Part shown: positions 14,118 through 22,271 of the stretch, piece after piece
Position numbering within the stretch: the first letter of the stretch is position 1
Layout of the letters: each line of letters starts with the position of its first letter
IMG/VR virus record: IMGVR_UViG_3300008448_000001
Coordinates: 62,001 to 126,000 of that record
DNA: 64,000 nucleotides
Strand: one strand, 5' to 3'
Source of the DNA: a virus
The notes under the pieces: generated by a model
What the model was told of the DNA's origin: nothing
Seen by the model: the letters and a program-made list of their open reading frames with translations, nothing else
Database searches by the model: none
Translations under genes and position numbers: made by a program

Positions 14118-14789
14118 ATGCTTTTAAAGCACATTGTGGTTGGCTGGCACCGGGGCGGTTTGGGTTATGCCGGCCAGTTCCTTGAAGGTTGCGGTAAGTC
14201 CGTCGGCTACACTTTCGGACCGGACTTTACCCGCAGTCAGATGGAAGAGAAGCTCGAACAAGCCAGGGAGATAGAAGTATCCCCCTGGCTTGTTCCGTAT
14301 CTGGGGCATCCGCTGCTGAAAGATGTCCCGGTGACCTTTCTGCTGCGGGACCCGATGCGTGTGTTTAACAGCTTGAAGCACTTGGGGCATTTCCAACTGA
14401 ACCACAGGACGCAGGTCGAATGGTTTGCGTTCGGTCACATGCCCGATCTGGCTACGGCGTATCGTGGAAAGCCACTACAGGCGGTTGTTGCTTATCTAAC
14501 CGGCTGGCTCAAGCTTGCCAAACAGCTCGCACCGAGCTCAAGGCTACTGCAGGTAGAGGAGTTTCCTTATTCCGCTGCGTCGCATTTTGGGTGCAATGCT
14601 CGTTTTGTCCCTTACTTGGAGCCCACGGTGAACGCGTCGGAAACCTGCCAGGTGTTCACGCCAGGTCGTTTGCCGGAAAAAGTGCGAGAACCGATGCTGC
14701 AGCTTTTAAAGAAGACGGGTTACATGTACAGTATACCGGCTCCGTACGCTGGCCATCCGCATTTCATGAACACTGACTGGCACCTTTAA
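14118..14789 (+). CDS. Sulfotransferase-like protein
   Basis: The 223-residue product starts with IVVGWHRGGLGYAG, a P-loop-like segment in the place of the 5'-phosphosulfate-binding loop, and has FLLRDPMRVFNSLKHL near residue 75, matching the RDP-xx-xxS 3'-phosphate-binding motif of PAPS-dependent sulfotransferases. I chose the ATG at 14118; longer in-frame extensions run into thyA. Its TAA overlaps the next ATG (TAATG), so it is coupled to the glycosyltransferase that follows. The acceptor is unknown; a sugar is likely from context. Confidence 0.55.
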   Translation: MLLKHIVVGWHRGGLGYAGQFLEGCGKSVGYTFGPDFTRSQMEEKLEQAREIEVSPWLVPYLGHPLLKDVPVTFLLRDPMRVFNSLKHLGHFQLNHRTQVEWFAFGHMPDLATAYRGKPLQAVVAYLTGWLKLAKQLAPSSRLLQVEEFPYSAASHFGCNARFVPYLEPTVNASETCQVFTPGRLPEKVREPMLQLLKKTGYMYSIPAPYAGHPHFMNTDWHL

Positions 14790-15976
14790 TGGAAACAATT
14801 CGTGTAAGCCGCTTCATGCCGCAACGTGCCCACCGCTGGGAGCGTTCGGCGTATCTTTGGTCCGAGCAAACCAACAAATACCTCTCGGATTACCGCATTG
14901 AGGTGAATCCGAACTCCAACGCTCCTTGCGACGTTCTGCTTTTCCCGCACCCGCATTACCCGGGCAAGGAGTTTGCGGCTTATTCCTTTACGGCGCCGTT
15001 GGGTGTCGACTACCGTGGCGAGCTCGATTTCCAAACCACGCCGATGATTCTTGACAGCTCTGCGGATTACCCTTACCTGACCCCGGAGCTGCTTTCGATC
15101 CTTGCAATGCCAAACGTACGGCACTATGTCCACGGCGTAGCTTACAGGGATCCGGCGGTACACCGGCGTCGCATGATTGGCAACGAGTACCATGCTCACG
15201 TTTACCAGCAGCGTTTAGTTTACAACACTGGGCCGGACATACGACCGAACAGGCCGGAAATAGCCCCGGAGATCTGGGCTAAGGTTGCACCGCTGATTCG
15301 ACCACCGACGAGACCCTTTACTGATGAGGTGTTCGAGTACATCCAAAAGCGAAGCCGGCCTTTGAAGGAAAGAAGCTTGGACATCTCGTTCAGTGGGCGA
15401 GTGACCTACGCCAAGAGTGGGACCTATTCCGTGCCGACGATGCACCGAAGACGGCTTAAACGCATGTGGGACAGCCTTCCGGGGAAAAACAAGTTCTTCT
15501 TGAGTTATGACGACGGGCGGGGGACAACCAGCGACGGGAAACCGATTCAAACGCTTAAGTACCCATACGAATACGTCGACAAGCTGCTTGACACCAAGGT
15601 TGTAATCAGTCCTTGGGGTTTTTCGGCTTGGTGTATCCGAGACCTCGAAGCACTGGCTTGTGGGTGCCTTGTCATAAAGCCGGAGTGCAGCAGCGTTCTT
15701 TTGCAGGCGGACATTTACAATCCGGCAGCAAACCTCATGATCTGGTGCGACGTGCAGTTCAACAACCTTGCTGAACAGCTCAACTACTGCTATTCGCACC
15801 TGCCACAATTGCAGGAAAGAGCAGAAAGAGGCAAAAAATTAATCTTTGATACGTACTACCCTAACGACAAGCTGTACCGAAGCTGGACGCAAAGCATGCG
15901 ATCTTTGCTGGAAAGCGCGGTGGAGAAGCCGGCTTATTCTACGTTTGCAGGAGAATTTGAAGCGGTTTACGTTTAG
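14789..15976 (+). CDS. Glycosyltransferase, GT-B (exostosin-like) type
   Basis: The 395-residue product has a C-terminal nucleotide-sugar-binding block VVISPWGFSAWCIRDLEALACGCLVIKP (about residues 270-297), the typical GT-B region in which a Glu and Gly-rich turn bind the donor. Upstream, SFSGRVTY opens the C-terminal Rossmann domain. The N-terminal half is divergent. It overlaps the preceding sulfotransferase-like gene by 1 nt, so the two probably act on the same glycan. The donor and acceptor are unknown. Confidence 0.65.
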   Translation: METIRVSRFMPQRAHRWERSAYLWSEQTNKYLSDYRIEVNPNSNAPCDVLLFPHPHYPGKEFAAYSFTAPLGVDYRGELDFQTTPMILDSSADYPYLTPELLSILAMPNVRHYVHGVAYRDPAVHRRRMIGNEYHAHVYQQRLVYNTGPDIRPNRPEIAPEIWAKVAPLIRPPTRPFTDEVFEYIQKRSRPLKERSLDISFSGRVTYAKSGTYSVPTMHRRRLKRMWDSLPGKNKFFLSYDDGRGTTSDGKPIQTLKYPYEYVDKLLDTKVVISPWGFSAWCIRDLEALACGCLVIKPECSSVLLQADIYNPAANLMIWCDVQFNNLAEQLNYCYSHLPQLQERAERGKKLIFDTYYPNDKLYRSWTQSMRSLLESAVEKPAYSTFAGEFEAVYV

Positions 15977-15984
15977 TGTATAGT
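15957..15984 (+). promoter_or_regulatory. Possible sigma70-like promoter
   Basis: TTGAAG (15957-15962) and TATAGT (15979-15984) are separated by 16 nt, overlapping the end of the upstream gene and 65 bp before the gene at 16050. The TAGTTCGTCG after the -10 also occurs at 6825. Confidence 0.4.
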
Positions 15985-16049
15985 TCGTCGAGCCTTTTGA
16001 TTAAAATACAGGCATCAACCTTAGCTTCGCAAAACCGGAGAGCAATGGA

Positions 16050-17375
16050 ATGCCTGCTATCTACGATGTCGAAACGCTGTGCCTTCTCTATGACAAGTAC
16101 AAAGGCAATCTTGCCGAGATAGCCCGGCACATTAACCGAAGCCGTGGTTATGTGCAAAGAGTCCTCAACCGAGGTGGACGACTGAAGAAAATGCGGGAGG
16201 CCGAGCGTCCCGTGCAGCATGCAGGTAAGAAAGGCCAAGTCGTTGTCGATAAAGCATCGGAAACTGTCGGCATTTCTTACTACGGGGAGGAGGTCAAAAC
16301 CGAAGCGGATTTGATCGCGGCAGCCAAGATCGATATCAATCTTTACGAAATCGAACGCGTTGTCGTGAACAACTGGGAAGTGGCCGGCAAGCAAAAGACA
16401 AAAGATGGCATCTGGAAGACAGGTCTTTTCCAAATTAAAATCTCTCTTCGCCGCAAGTCCGACGAACGGCTCGCCCTTGAAAAGCTGCTTGAGCAAATCA
16501 AGTCAAACAGCAAGGCAAAGACCAAACCGTATCCGAAGTACTCGCGGCCAAAGAACAAGCCACGAAGGTCCCTTGAGATTTGCATCATGGATCCGCACCT
16601 TGGGATGCAGTCCTTCAAGGGCGAGAGCGATCATAACTGGTCGATGGACGAGTGCGAGAACATGTGTCTCTGGTCGGTAGATTACCTCTTATCGCAGGCG
16701 AAGGCTTATGGACCTTTCGAAGAAATTGTTTTTCCTTTCGGCAATGACTTTATGCATCATGACAACTTGTTGCATACGACTACGAAAGGAACTCCACAGC
16801 CGGAGGGCTTGGCATATACGGCGGTTTACGAACGAGCAGTAGATCTGTCTGTGCGTATCGTCGATGTTTTGCGAGAGATTGCGCCAGTTAAAGTTCTGCA
16901 GATACCTGGTAACCATGACCAGGTATCGTCGTTTACCCTAGGTCACGTGCTGAAGGCAAGGTACCACCACGACAAGGCAGTTAGTGTGGATGCCAGCCCT
17001 TCGACCTACAAGTTCTACCACTACGGCACGAACTTGCTTGGCTTTGACCACGGCCACCACATTAAGCCTGTGCGGCTTGCTGCATTGATGGCACACGAAT
17101 GCCGCGATATCTGGGGGCAGACGACCTACCGTGAGTGGCACTTAGGTGATCAGCACCGAAAGGGATCTAGCAACCCGGTAATGCTAGAAGAGCAAGGCGT
17201 GAGCGTGGAATACATGCGGGCATTGACGCCGCCGAATGCTTGGCACCGCTTGAAAGCCTTCAACTGGCAACAGCGAGGATCGACGGGTTTCATTTGGGAT
17301 TACCACACCGGTCCGCTAGCCAGAATCTACGCCAACCTTAACAGTTACACAGGGAGACCTACCGGTGCTAAATAG
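16050..17375 (+). CDS. Metallophosphoesterase with N-terminal HTH
   Basis: Residues about 1-45 form a helix-turn-helix-type segment (YKGNLAEIARHINRSRGYVQRVLNRGG). The C-terminal 240 residues carry calcineurin-like phosphoesterase motifs in order: DPHLG (about 187), FGND, IPGNHDQ, FDHGHHIK and GDQHRKG, which supply the two-metal ligands. Such enzymes cut phosphodiesters in nucleic acids or nucleotides. The HTH suggests DNA association, so a nuclease role in DNA processing is plausible. It overlaps the HNH gene that follows by 11 nt. Confidence 0.75.
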   Translation: MPAIYDVETLCLLYDKYKGNLAEIARHINRSRGYVQRVLNRGGRLKKMREAERPVQHAGKKGQVVVDKASETVGISYYGEEVKTEADLIAAAKIDINLYEIERVVVNNWEVAGKQKTKDGIWKTGLFQIKISLRRKSDERLALEKLLEQIKSNSKAKTKPYPKYSRPKNKPRRSLEICIMDPHLGMQSFKGESDHNWSMDECENMCLWSVDYLLSQAKAYGPFEEIVFPFGNDFMHHDNLLHTTTKGTPQPEGLAYTAVYERAVDLSVRIVDVLREIAPVKVLQIPGNHDQVSSFTLGHVLKARYHHDKAVSVDASPSTYKFYHYGTNLLGFDHGHHIKPVRLAALMAHECRDIWGQTTYREWHLGDQHRKGSSNPVMLEEQGVSVEYMRALTPPNAWHRLKAFNWQQRGSTGFIWDYHTGPLARIYANLNSYTGRPTGAK

Positions 17376-17790
17376 CTCCAGCTTAAAAACGCTTTTATGC
17401 CTTTTCGTCATGTACTTGATTGCTTTCGGGTGCTTGTTTTGGCAACCGGCAAAAATTACCCCCGAGCCGGACGATCAGATTGCAGAGAAGGTGCCGGCGG
17501 GTGTTGTCTACGAAGGCGAGCGTTCTAGCGGTTGGTCCAAGGTACGTTCAGCCTATGTTCGGAAGCACCCGACCTGCGAAGCGTGCGGTACGCTTAAGGA
17601 TTTGAACGTGCATCACGTCAAGCCGTTTCACCTGCGACCCGAGCTGGAGTTGGATCCTGGCAACTTGATTACGCTTTGCCGAGAGCATCACTTTTACATT
17701 GGGCACCGCGGGAACTGGTCGAAAGAGAATCCCAACTGCAGGCAAGATGCTGCGAATCTTCTAAAGAGTAAGGCTCTCTCCGGTCGATAG
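17365..17790 (+). CDS. HNH endonuclease domain with N-terminal membrane anchor
   Basis: From the GTG at 17365 the 141-residue product begins with a hydrophobic segment (about 8-25) that looks like a membrane anchor or uncleaved signal. The C-terminal part is an HNH domain: Cys-x2-Cys (CEACG), LNVHHVKPF, NLITLCREHHFYIGH, ending with another Cys. HNH proteins nick or cleave DNA. A membrane-anchored HNH is unusual and would place the nuclease at the envelope, for example for superinfection exclusion (inference). The ATG at 17410 would shorten the anchor. Confidence 0.65.
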   Translation: MLNSSSLKTLLCLFVMYLIAFGCLFWQPAKITPEPDDQIAEKVPAGVVYEGERSSGWSKVRSAYVRKHPTCEACGTLKDLNVHHVKPFHLRPELELDPGNLITLCREHHFYIGHRGNWSKENPNCRQDAANLLKSKALSGR

Positions 17791-17807
17791 CGTGATGCGA
17801 GGTTGCT

Positions 17808-18518
17808 GTGGAAAAAGTAAACCGGGCTTACAACAAGGTTCGAAACGAGCTTGCGGAGTTAGGCTTACTTTACGACGGCGTTTACCTTGACAACGTTCGG
17901 CTGGTAATCACGGATCAAAAAAGCGAAGGCGAACGTGGTTTTGTTTTCGAGTCGCTAGGTTGGTACAAAGAGCTTGGCTACGAAAAGGGCGTAATCTATC
18001 TGCCCAAGGATACGCCGCACAAGCCAAACAAGGTGGCTTTCACTCTCTGCGATACGATTCGGCACGAGTACGCACATGCGTGGTACTGTTTAGATCGCGA
18101 GTTCTTCGAGCAAGCTTGGTTCGCCGACTGCTTCGGCGCCGCGTATGCTGAATCCCGTGACGTTGTCTACAAGCGTTGGCTGAAAGAACTGGATGGGAAT
18201 CCGTTGTACGCCCAGGCCAAGGCCAAGTGTCGCACCAAGCGGCAAGTACAGAAGTTGTTTCACGGCTTTCTGCTCGATGAGTTCGTCACGGACTACGCTA
18301 CCACAAACCCCGGAGAAGATTTTGCGGAGACGTTCATGTTGTATTTGCGTTACCGCAACTCTTTGAGTAGATTCTTCAAAAGGCCAGGTGTTCAACGTAA
18401 AATGCTAGGTGTACACTACGCCATTCAATCCGCAGCCGGCAGGCTAAAAAAGTTGAGCGACATACAGAAAAATGCCAAAAGAAAAAGTCCGAAAGGAGGC
18501 GAACCTTGTTCTGGTTGA
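17808..18518 (+). CDS. Putative zinc metallopeptidase (HEYAH)
   Basis: GTG start with GAGG upstream; 236 residues. RHEYAHAW (about residues 86-93) is a HExxH zinc motif, and NPGEDFAETFMLYL (about 165-178) supplies a downstream glutamate as in gluzincin-type peptidases. A basic tail follows. It overlaps the next gene, another HExxH protein, by 47 nt. The substrate is unknown. Possible roles are processing of virion or host surface proteins. Confidence 0.6.
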   Translation: MEKVNRAYNKVRNELAELGLLYDGVYLDNVRLVITDQKSEGERGFVFESLGWYKELGYEKGVIYLPKDTPHKPNKVAFTLCDTIRHEYAHAWYCLDREFFEQAWFADCFGAAYAESRDVVYKRWLKELDGNPLYAQAKAKCRTKRQVQKLFHGFLLDEFVTDYATTNPGEDFAETFMLYLRYRNSLSRFFKRPGVQRKMLGVHYAIQSAAGRLKKLSDIQKNAKRKSPKGGEPCSG

Positions 18519-18900
18519 TAATTGCGATTACATCGTTTCCAACCTGAACAAGCTTGCGCGGCTTAAGTTCTCCGGTGTCCGCAAGTCGCCTGTGGTGGCA
18601 CTGGAGCGACTGCTGCGAAAGCAGTGCCCTGTTTCCAGGCCGGTCTCTGTCCGGTATCGCGACCTTTCAAAAGAAGATCTCTGTGGCAGATGCCTTGTTT
18701 TTGCAGATAAAGCCGGTAAGCTCAGTCGTTTTGAGATCGAGATTGATCCGAAACTTCCGGATTTAGTCGTGATTGATAGCTTTATGCACGAGTGGGCCCA
18801 CGTCATGGATTACGATCGCAATGGTTTATCTCGAAAGAGGCATCGGCAAAGCTGGGGTGTGTGTTACGCCCAGGCGTGGAGCTCTTATGCCGACGTCTAG
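18472..18900 (+). CDS. Small HExxH metallopeptidase-like protein
   Basis: The 142-residue product has DSFMHEWAHVMDYD (HEWAH, about residue 104) followed by HRQSWGVCYAQAW near the C-terminus, giving a possible third ligand. It resembles minimal SprT-like or related zinc proteases but is shorter. It overlaps the upstream metallopeptidase gene by 47 nt in another frame, so the two are probably co-translated. Divergent sequences argue against simple duplication. Confidence 0.5.
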   Translation: MPKEKVRKEANLVLVDNCDYIVSNLNKLARLKFSGVRKSPVVALERLLRKQCPVSRPVSVRYRDLSKEDLCGRCLVFADKAGKLSRFEIEIDPKLPDLVVIDSFMHEWAHVMDYDRNGLSRKRHRQSWGVCYAQAWSSYADV

Positions 18901-18922
18901 TGAATTCAACAGGTAGCAACCA

Positions 18923-19735
18923 ATGACATTAAGCAGTCCTCTCGTTTCTTGCGTTTTGCCTTTTACAAACCCTTCAAGACTGAGTCTAGTACGCAAGGCA
19001 GTTAACAACTTCATCTTTCAACGCTACACGCCTTACGAGTTGCTTATCGTTAACGGCACGGGTCAAAGCGTTCTGACAAACTCGGACATGGATTCAGAGC
19101 CGTATGTTGCGGCGGGATGCTCGGTCAAAGAGATTCAGGCCGCCTCCGGGTTGAACGCGGCACAGATGCGAAACATCGCACTGCTAGAGCACGCCAAGGG
19201 CGATTACGTTATCTGTATCGACGATGACGACTACTTCCACCCGGACCGGCTGCTGCACCAGATGGCCCATCGCCCGCCAACAGGTACTTGTTTGCTGAAG
19301 CACCAGTTGCGAGTTGATCTGACTGGCGTTCTTTTTGCAGATAGTCAAGCTGCAGACCTTGTGACAAACAGTGCGCCGAAACTGCATCTTTTGACCAAGA
19401 ACGAAGGTATCGCGTCTACCGCCTTATTTCCGCGATTGGACTTGCTTGGAAACCCTTGGACCTTTAACGAAGATTTGACTTCTGGCGAGCATATTGAGTT
19501 GGTCAATTCAATGCGACTTAATTCAGTTGTAAGCATTTTCGACAACAGACACACGCCGTTTAATGCTGGATCCAACTTGCCCTTATTGTCGGTTGCAATG
19601 TATCACGGCGGAAACGAACTGAGCTACGCGGATTTCTTTGAGCCGACAGACGCTGAACCGTCTTCCAGCTTGAACCCGGGCGACATTGAGTTTCTGAAAA
19701 CAATTCTTCGCTCTTACAACTTTCAAGTGAACTAG
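18923..19735 (+). CDS. Family 2-type glycosyltransferase (GT-A)
   Basis: The 270-residue product begins VSCVLPFTNPSRLSLVRKAVNNFIFQ, the usual GT2 first strand and helix. It has a GLNAAQMRNIALLEHAKGDYVICIDDDDYFHPDRL block (about residues 72-106) with the metal-binding DDD motif of GT-A enzymes. The rest is divergent and includes an ISxxxx-type second half. It starts the sulfotransferase/glycosyltransferase sub-cluster. The sugar and acceptor are unknown. Confidence 0.75.
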   Translation: MTLSSPLVSCVLPFTNPSRLSLVRKAVNNFIFQRYTPYELLIVNGTGQSVLTNSDMDSEPYVAAGCSVKEIQAASGLNAAQMRNIALLEHAKGDYVICIDDDDYFHPDRLLHQMAHRPPTGTCLLKHQLRVDLTGVLFADSQAADLVTNSAPKLHLLTKNEGIASTALFPRLDLLGNPWTFNEDLTSGEHIELVNSMRLNSVVSIFDNRHTPFNAGSNLPLLSVAMYHGGNELSYADFFEPTDAEPSSSLNPGDIEFLKTILRSYNFQVN

Positions 19736-19737
19736 CT

Positions 19738-20490
19738 ATGGCGTGGTTCGAGTCGGTCCAACGATCTATTTTAAACGTGGTAGTGATCGGCAATGATTGC
19801 TCCGGGTCGGGGTTAATACAGCATGCTTTAGCACGACACCCGAAAGCCGTTTGCCATAGCAGCCTGTTTCACCCAAACAGAGCGGTACGGAGGGAAAGTC
19901 ACGAGCGTTATTTCGGTAGACCGGAAAGCGAAAACGTGATTGACTGGTATGAGCCGGCCTCCATCAGTGTTGAGCACTATTTGAACAACAAGATCTTTGA
20001 CAATGCCTTGCGGGAAGAGTCGGTGATAGGCGTGCGGGTACCGTGCGAGACGCTGCTTAGAAACGAGCTCGACGCTTACTTCAAGCAACGCTGTGACGAT
20101 GGCAAGCTTTCCATGATCCACGTCTACCGTAACCCAATCGCTTGCTTCATTGCTCGAGAGCAGCGTCGGCTTAAAACGACAAACGCTGTGTATGTAGCCC
20201 CGCAGGAAATCACCGATTACGTCCGAAAGCACAATGTTGCAACGCTTCGACTGCGAGATATCTTTTCCGATTACTTGGAGTTTAATTTTCACGAGGTTTT
20301 GCTCGATTACACCCAGGCCGTGAAACATGTCTGCCAATTTCTTGAGCTTCCCTTTACCCCGGACCTGGTTAACCGTGAGCTTATGGCGTATCATCGAAGC
20401 AATCGCTACAGCGTCATCAACTGGAAAGAGCTACTGACAAAGTGTGACGCTGAGGTTAGGGAGCAACTGGAGAACGCTGACTTTTTTTGA
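19738..20490 (+). CDS. Sulfotransferase-like protein
   Basis: The 250-residue product has VVVIGNDCSGSGLIQHALARHP at about residues 14-35, the position and shape of the PAPS 5'-loop (cf. the GxxRSGSTxL pattern), and SMIHVYRNPIACFIAREQRR at about 122-141, matching the RNP/RDP-type 3'-phosphate motif. A later FLELPFTPDLVN block is typical of bacterial sulfotransferases. It starts 3 nt after the upstream glycosyltransferase stop. Confidence 0.6.
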   Translation: MAWFESVQRSILNVVVIGNDCSGSGLIQHALARHPKAVCHSSLFHPNRAVRRESHERYFGRPESENVIDWYEPASISVEHYLNNKIFDNALREESVIGVRVPCETLLRNELDAYFKQRCDDGKLSMIHVYRNPIACFIAREQRRLKTTNAVYVAPQEITDYVRKHNVATLRLRDIFSDYLEFNFHEVLLDYTQAVKHVCQFLELPFTPDLVNRELMAYHRSNRYSVINWKELLTKCDAEVREQLENADFF

Positions 20491-20499
20491 AAGGCAATC

Positions 20500-21129
20500 A
20501 TGCTAGTCAACAACACGTGTAGCAAACCTTGGATGTACATGGAGGTGCCAAGGACGGCAAGCACGACGATCGAGAAATGTTTGCGTGCCGTTTATCCTGC
20601 CTCTTTCGCGCTGTACCAAAAGCACTGGCCCATAAGCACTCCGGAGGTCCGATTCGCCAACTGGCGGATTACCTCTGTTCGCAATCCTTTTAGCCGTGCG
20701 GTGAGCTGCTGGCAGTTCTTCACTGTGCCTGGCACGATCAGCTTTGAAGATTGGCTTTTGCAGGTCAAGAAAGAAGGTTTTATCGAGCACAACATCGAGG
20801 CCAGGCCGCAAGCTTTCTGGCTAAGTTTAAACAGCTGGGATTTGTGGATTCGGTTTGAGTTCTTAAAAACGGATTTAGAAGCGGTTTTCAAGATACTGGG
20901 GGCTGTGAACCAGACCGTAACGCAGGCTATCCCGCACCACAACGCGATCGGCGGCCCTTGGTTTAACCGCAGGGGCAAGTCTACGGTCGGTTTGCGATCT
21001 AAGCCGTGGCACGCCTTTTACAGCGAAAACACGATTCAGCTGGTTCGAGACGTTTACGCAGTAGACTTCGAGAAGCTGCAGAATTTTTATTCTGACAAAA
21101 TTGAGGATGCAATCCGCGATGATAGTTAA
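20500..21129 (+). CDS. Carbohydrate sulfotransferase (Sulfotransfer_2-like)
   Basis: The 209-residue product carries MYMEVPRTASTTIEKCLRAVYP (5'-phosphosulfate loop, residues 12-33) and WRITSVRNPFSRAVSCWQFF (3'-phosphate loop), then an AFYSENTIQLVRDVYAVDFEKLQNF block near the C-terminus. This triplet is characteristic of Golgi-type and bacterial carbohydrate sulfotransferases, which transfer sulfate from PAPS to sugars. It is the clearest of the three sulfotransferases here. Ribosome site AAAGG. Confidence 0.75.
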   Translation: MLVNNTCSKPWMYMEVPRTASTTIEKCLRAVYPASFALYQKHWPISTPEVRFANWRITSVRNPFSRAVSCWQFFTVPGTISFEDWLLQVKKEGFIEHNIEARPQAFWLSLNSWDLWIRFEFLKTDLEAVFKILGAVNQTVTQAIPHHNAIGGPWFNRRGKSTVGLRSKPWHAFYSENTIQLVRDVYAVDFEKLQNFYSDKIEDAIRDDS

Positions 21130-21721
21130 CAAACACGACCTCACCAGAGCTCGCTACAACCACTTGGTGGATGAGCTACCGCCGCTTTCATGGGATTACG
21201 GTATTCCCGCTGAGGCTTTAAACAGCAAGCTGTCCGAAGAAGAGATTTTCGAGCTGCTTAAGGCCGCGTATCTGGCCAAGGGAAAAAGACTTGGAGGAAA
21301 GCCGTCGGAGGACGACTACCTGGCTAACGCGAGATATGAGCTTTTTCTGCAACTGCTGGCCGCTTCAGACGCCGAGCTAGTTTACTCGCACAATCAAGTC
21401 GAAAGCCGAAAGGCCGCTGTTTGCAGCGAAGAAACAAATTGGGTGGCGGAAGTTCCAACGCCGAGTGCTGCGAGGTTGCAACTGGAAGGCGTTTACCTGG
21501 TCCATGGAAACAACTGGAATGGTTTCTGCGAACGCAAGCTAGAGGTAGCAAACGGGCCAGCGACTTTCAGCCTGCCTGCAGACTATAAGCCACAGGCCGA
21601 GGCGTCCTCGATGGACGGCAACGTATTTTTCTTGGAGGCTAGATTTAAAAACTCGACAGGAACCCGGGCTGAGTCTCTTCCAGCGAGAGCAATTCCGGAG
21701 AAATTAAAAATTGATAACTAA
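21119..21721 (+). CDS. Hypothetical protein with DYGIP domain
   Basis: The 200-residue product starts at an ATG overlapping the end of the sulfotransferase gene by 11 nt. It has WDYGIPAEALNSKLSEEEIFELLKAAYLAKGK near the N-terminus and an AELVYSHNQVESRK segment near 95. The next gene repeats the DYGIP block and the WHNQ segment in shorter form. No function can be assigned. Confidence 0.5.
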   Translation: MIVNKHDLTRARYNHLVDELPPLSWDYGIPAEALNSKLSEEEIFELLKAAYLAKGKRLGGKPSEDDYLANARYELFLQLLAASDAELVYSHNQVESRKAAVCSEETNWVAEVPTPSAARLQLEGVYLVHGNNWNGFCERKLEVANGPATFSLPADYKPQAEASSMDGNVFFLEARFKNSTGTRAESLPARAIPEKLKIDN

Positions 21722-21998
21722 CGAGCATGGCGGTTCTGCTACTAGAAGCCTGCCACCAACTGGCGGAGACTACGGCATACCGGATACGGTATACGATAAA
21801 AGCCTCACCCGTGGACAAATCTTCGATATTTTGTTGGCTAGCTACCTCTCTGACGCCAACAAGCAATGGTTGAAGGTGGGTGACGACCCTTTAGAGCAAG
21901 TTAAGTTCGAGGTCGGCATGTGCGTAACGGCGGATGTCGATGCGGGTACTATTTATTGGCACAATCAACTTGACGGGCGGGAGAAAACAAAGGCATAG
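21711..21998 (+). CDS. Short paralogue of the upstream DYGIP protein
   Basis: From a TTG overlapping the upstream stop, 95 residues share GDYGIPDTVYDKSLTRGQIFDILLASYL and IYWHNQLDGREK with the preceding gene's N-terminal half. It is a partial tandem duplicate lacking the second half. The TTG start is assumed because no ATG is available. Confidence 0.45.
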   Translation: MITNEHGGSATRSLPPTGGDYGIPDTVYDKSLTRGQIFDILLASYLSDANKQWLKVGDDPLEQVKFEVGMCVTADVDAGTIYWHNQLDGREKTKA

Positions 21999-22025
21999 AT
22001 TCAGACGGATACGAAACAGGTTCTA

Positions 22026-22055
22026 TCGACTTTTTGTGTGTTTGAGGGATATAAT
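22026..22055 (+). promoter_or_regulatory. Sigma70-like promoter
   Basis: A perfect TATAAT (22050-22055) follows TCGACT (22026-22031) at 18 nt. It lies at the start of a 272-bp gene-free stretch and directly before the structured leader at 22073-22244. Confidence 0.5.
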
Positions 22056-22072
22056 TTTCCCTTAGTGACTTT

Positions 22073-22244
22073 GCCAGGGGTGCTGGCAGGTTAGAGGCCG
22101 GTTGTTGCAAGGATTTGCGACATAAAAGCCGGCTTGGCAGCTGCCAGTAGAGAATGCAGGCAGCGGGTGGTGTCTTGGTCGCACCTTATGACCGAGACAA
22201 ATGTACGTTGAATCGTACACGGTTCCGGGGAAGGGGATCCCGGA
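22073..22244 (+). ncRNA. Structured leader or small RNA with serial hairpins
   Basis: Downstream of the TATAAT box are consecutive hairpins: GCCAG/CTGGC (22073-22087); GCCGG/CCGGC (22097-22133) enclosing a second stem, GTTGCAA/TTTGCGAC; the perfect 12-nt palindrome TGGCAG-CTGCCA (22135-22146); TGTACG/CGTACA (22202-22219); and TCCGGG/CCCGGA (22224-22244). They end about 28 nt before the ATG at 22272. A riboswitch-like leader or a stable phage sRNA are both possible. I match it to no known class. Confidence 0.45.
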
Positions 22245-22271
22245 GGGTCACTTTAACACACGAGGTCAAAC

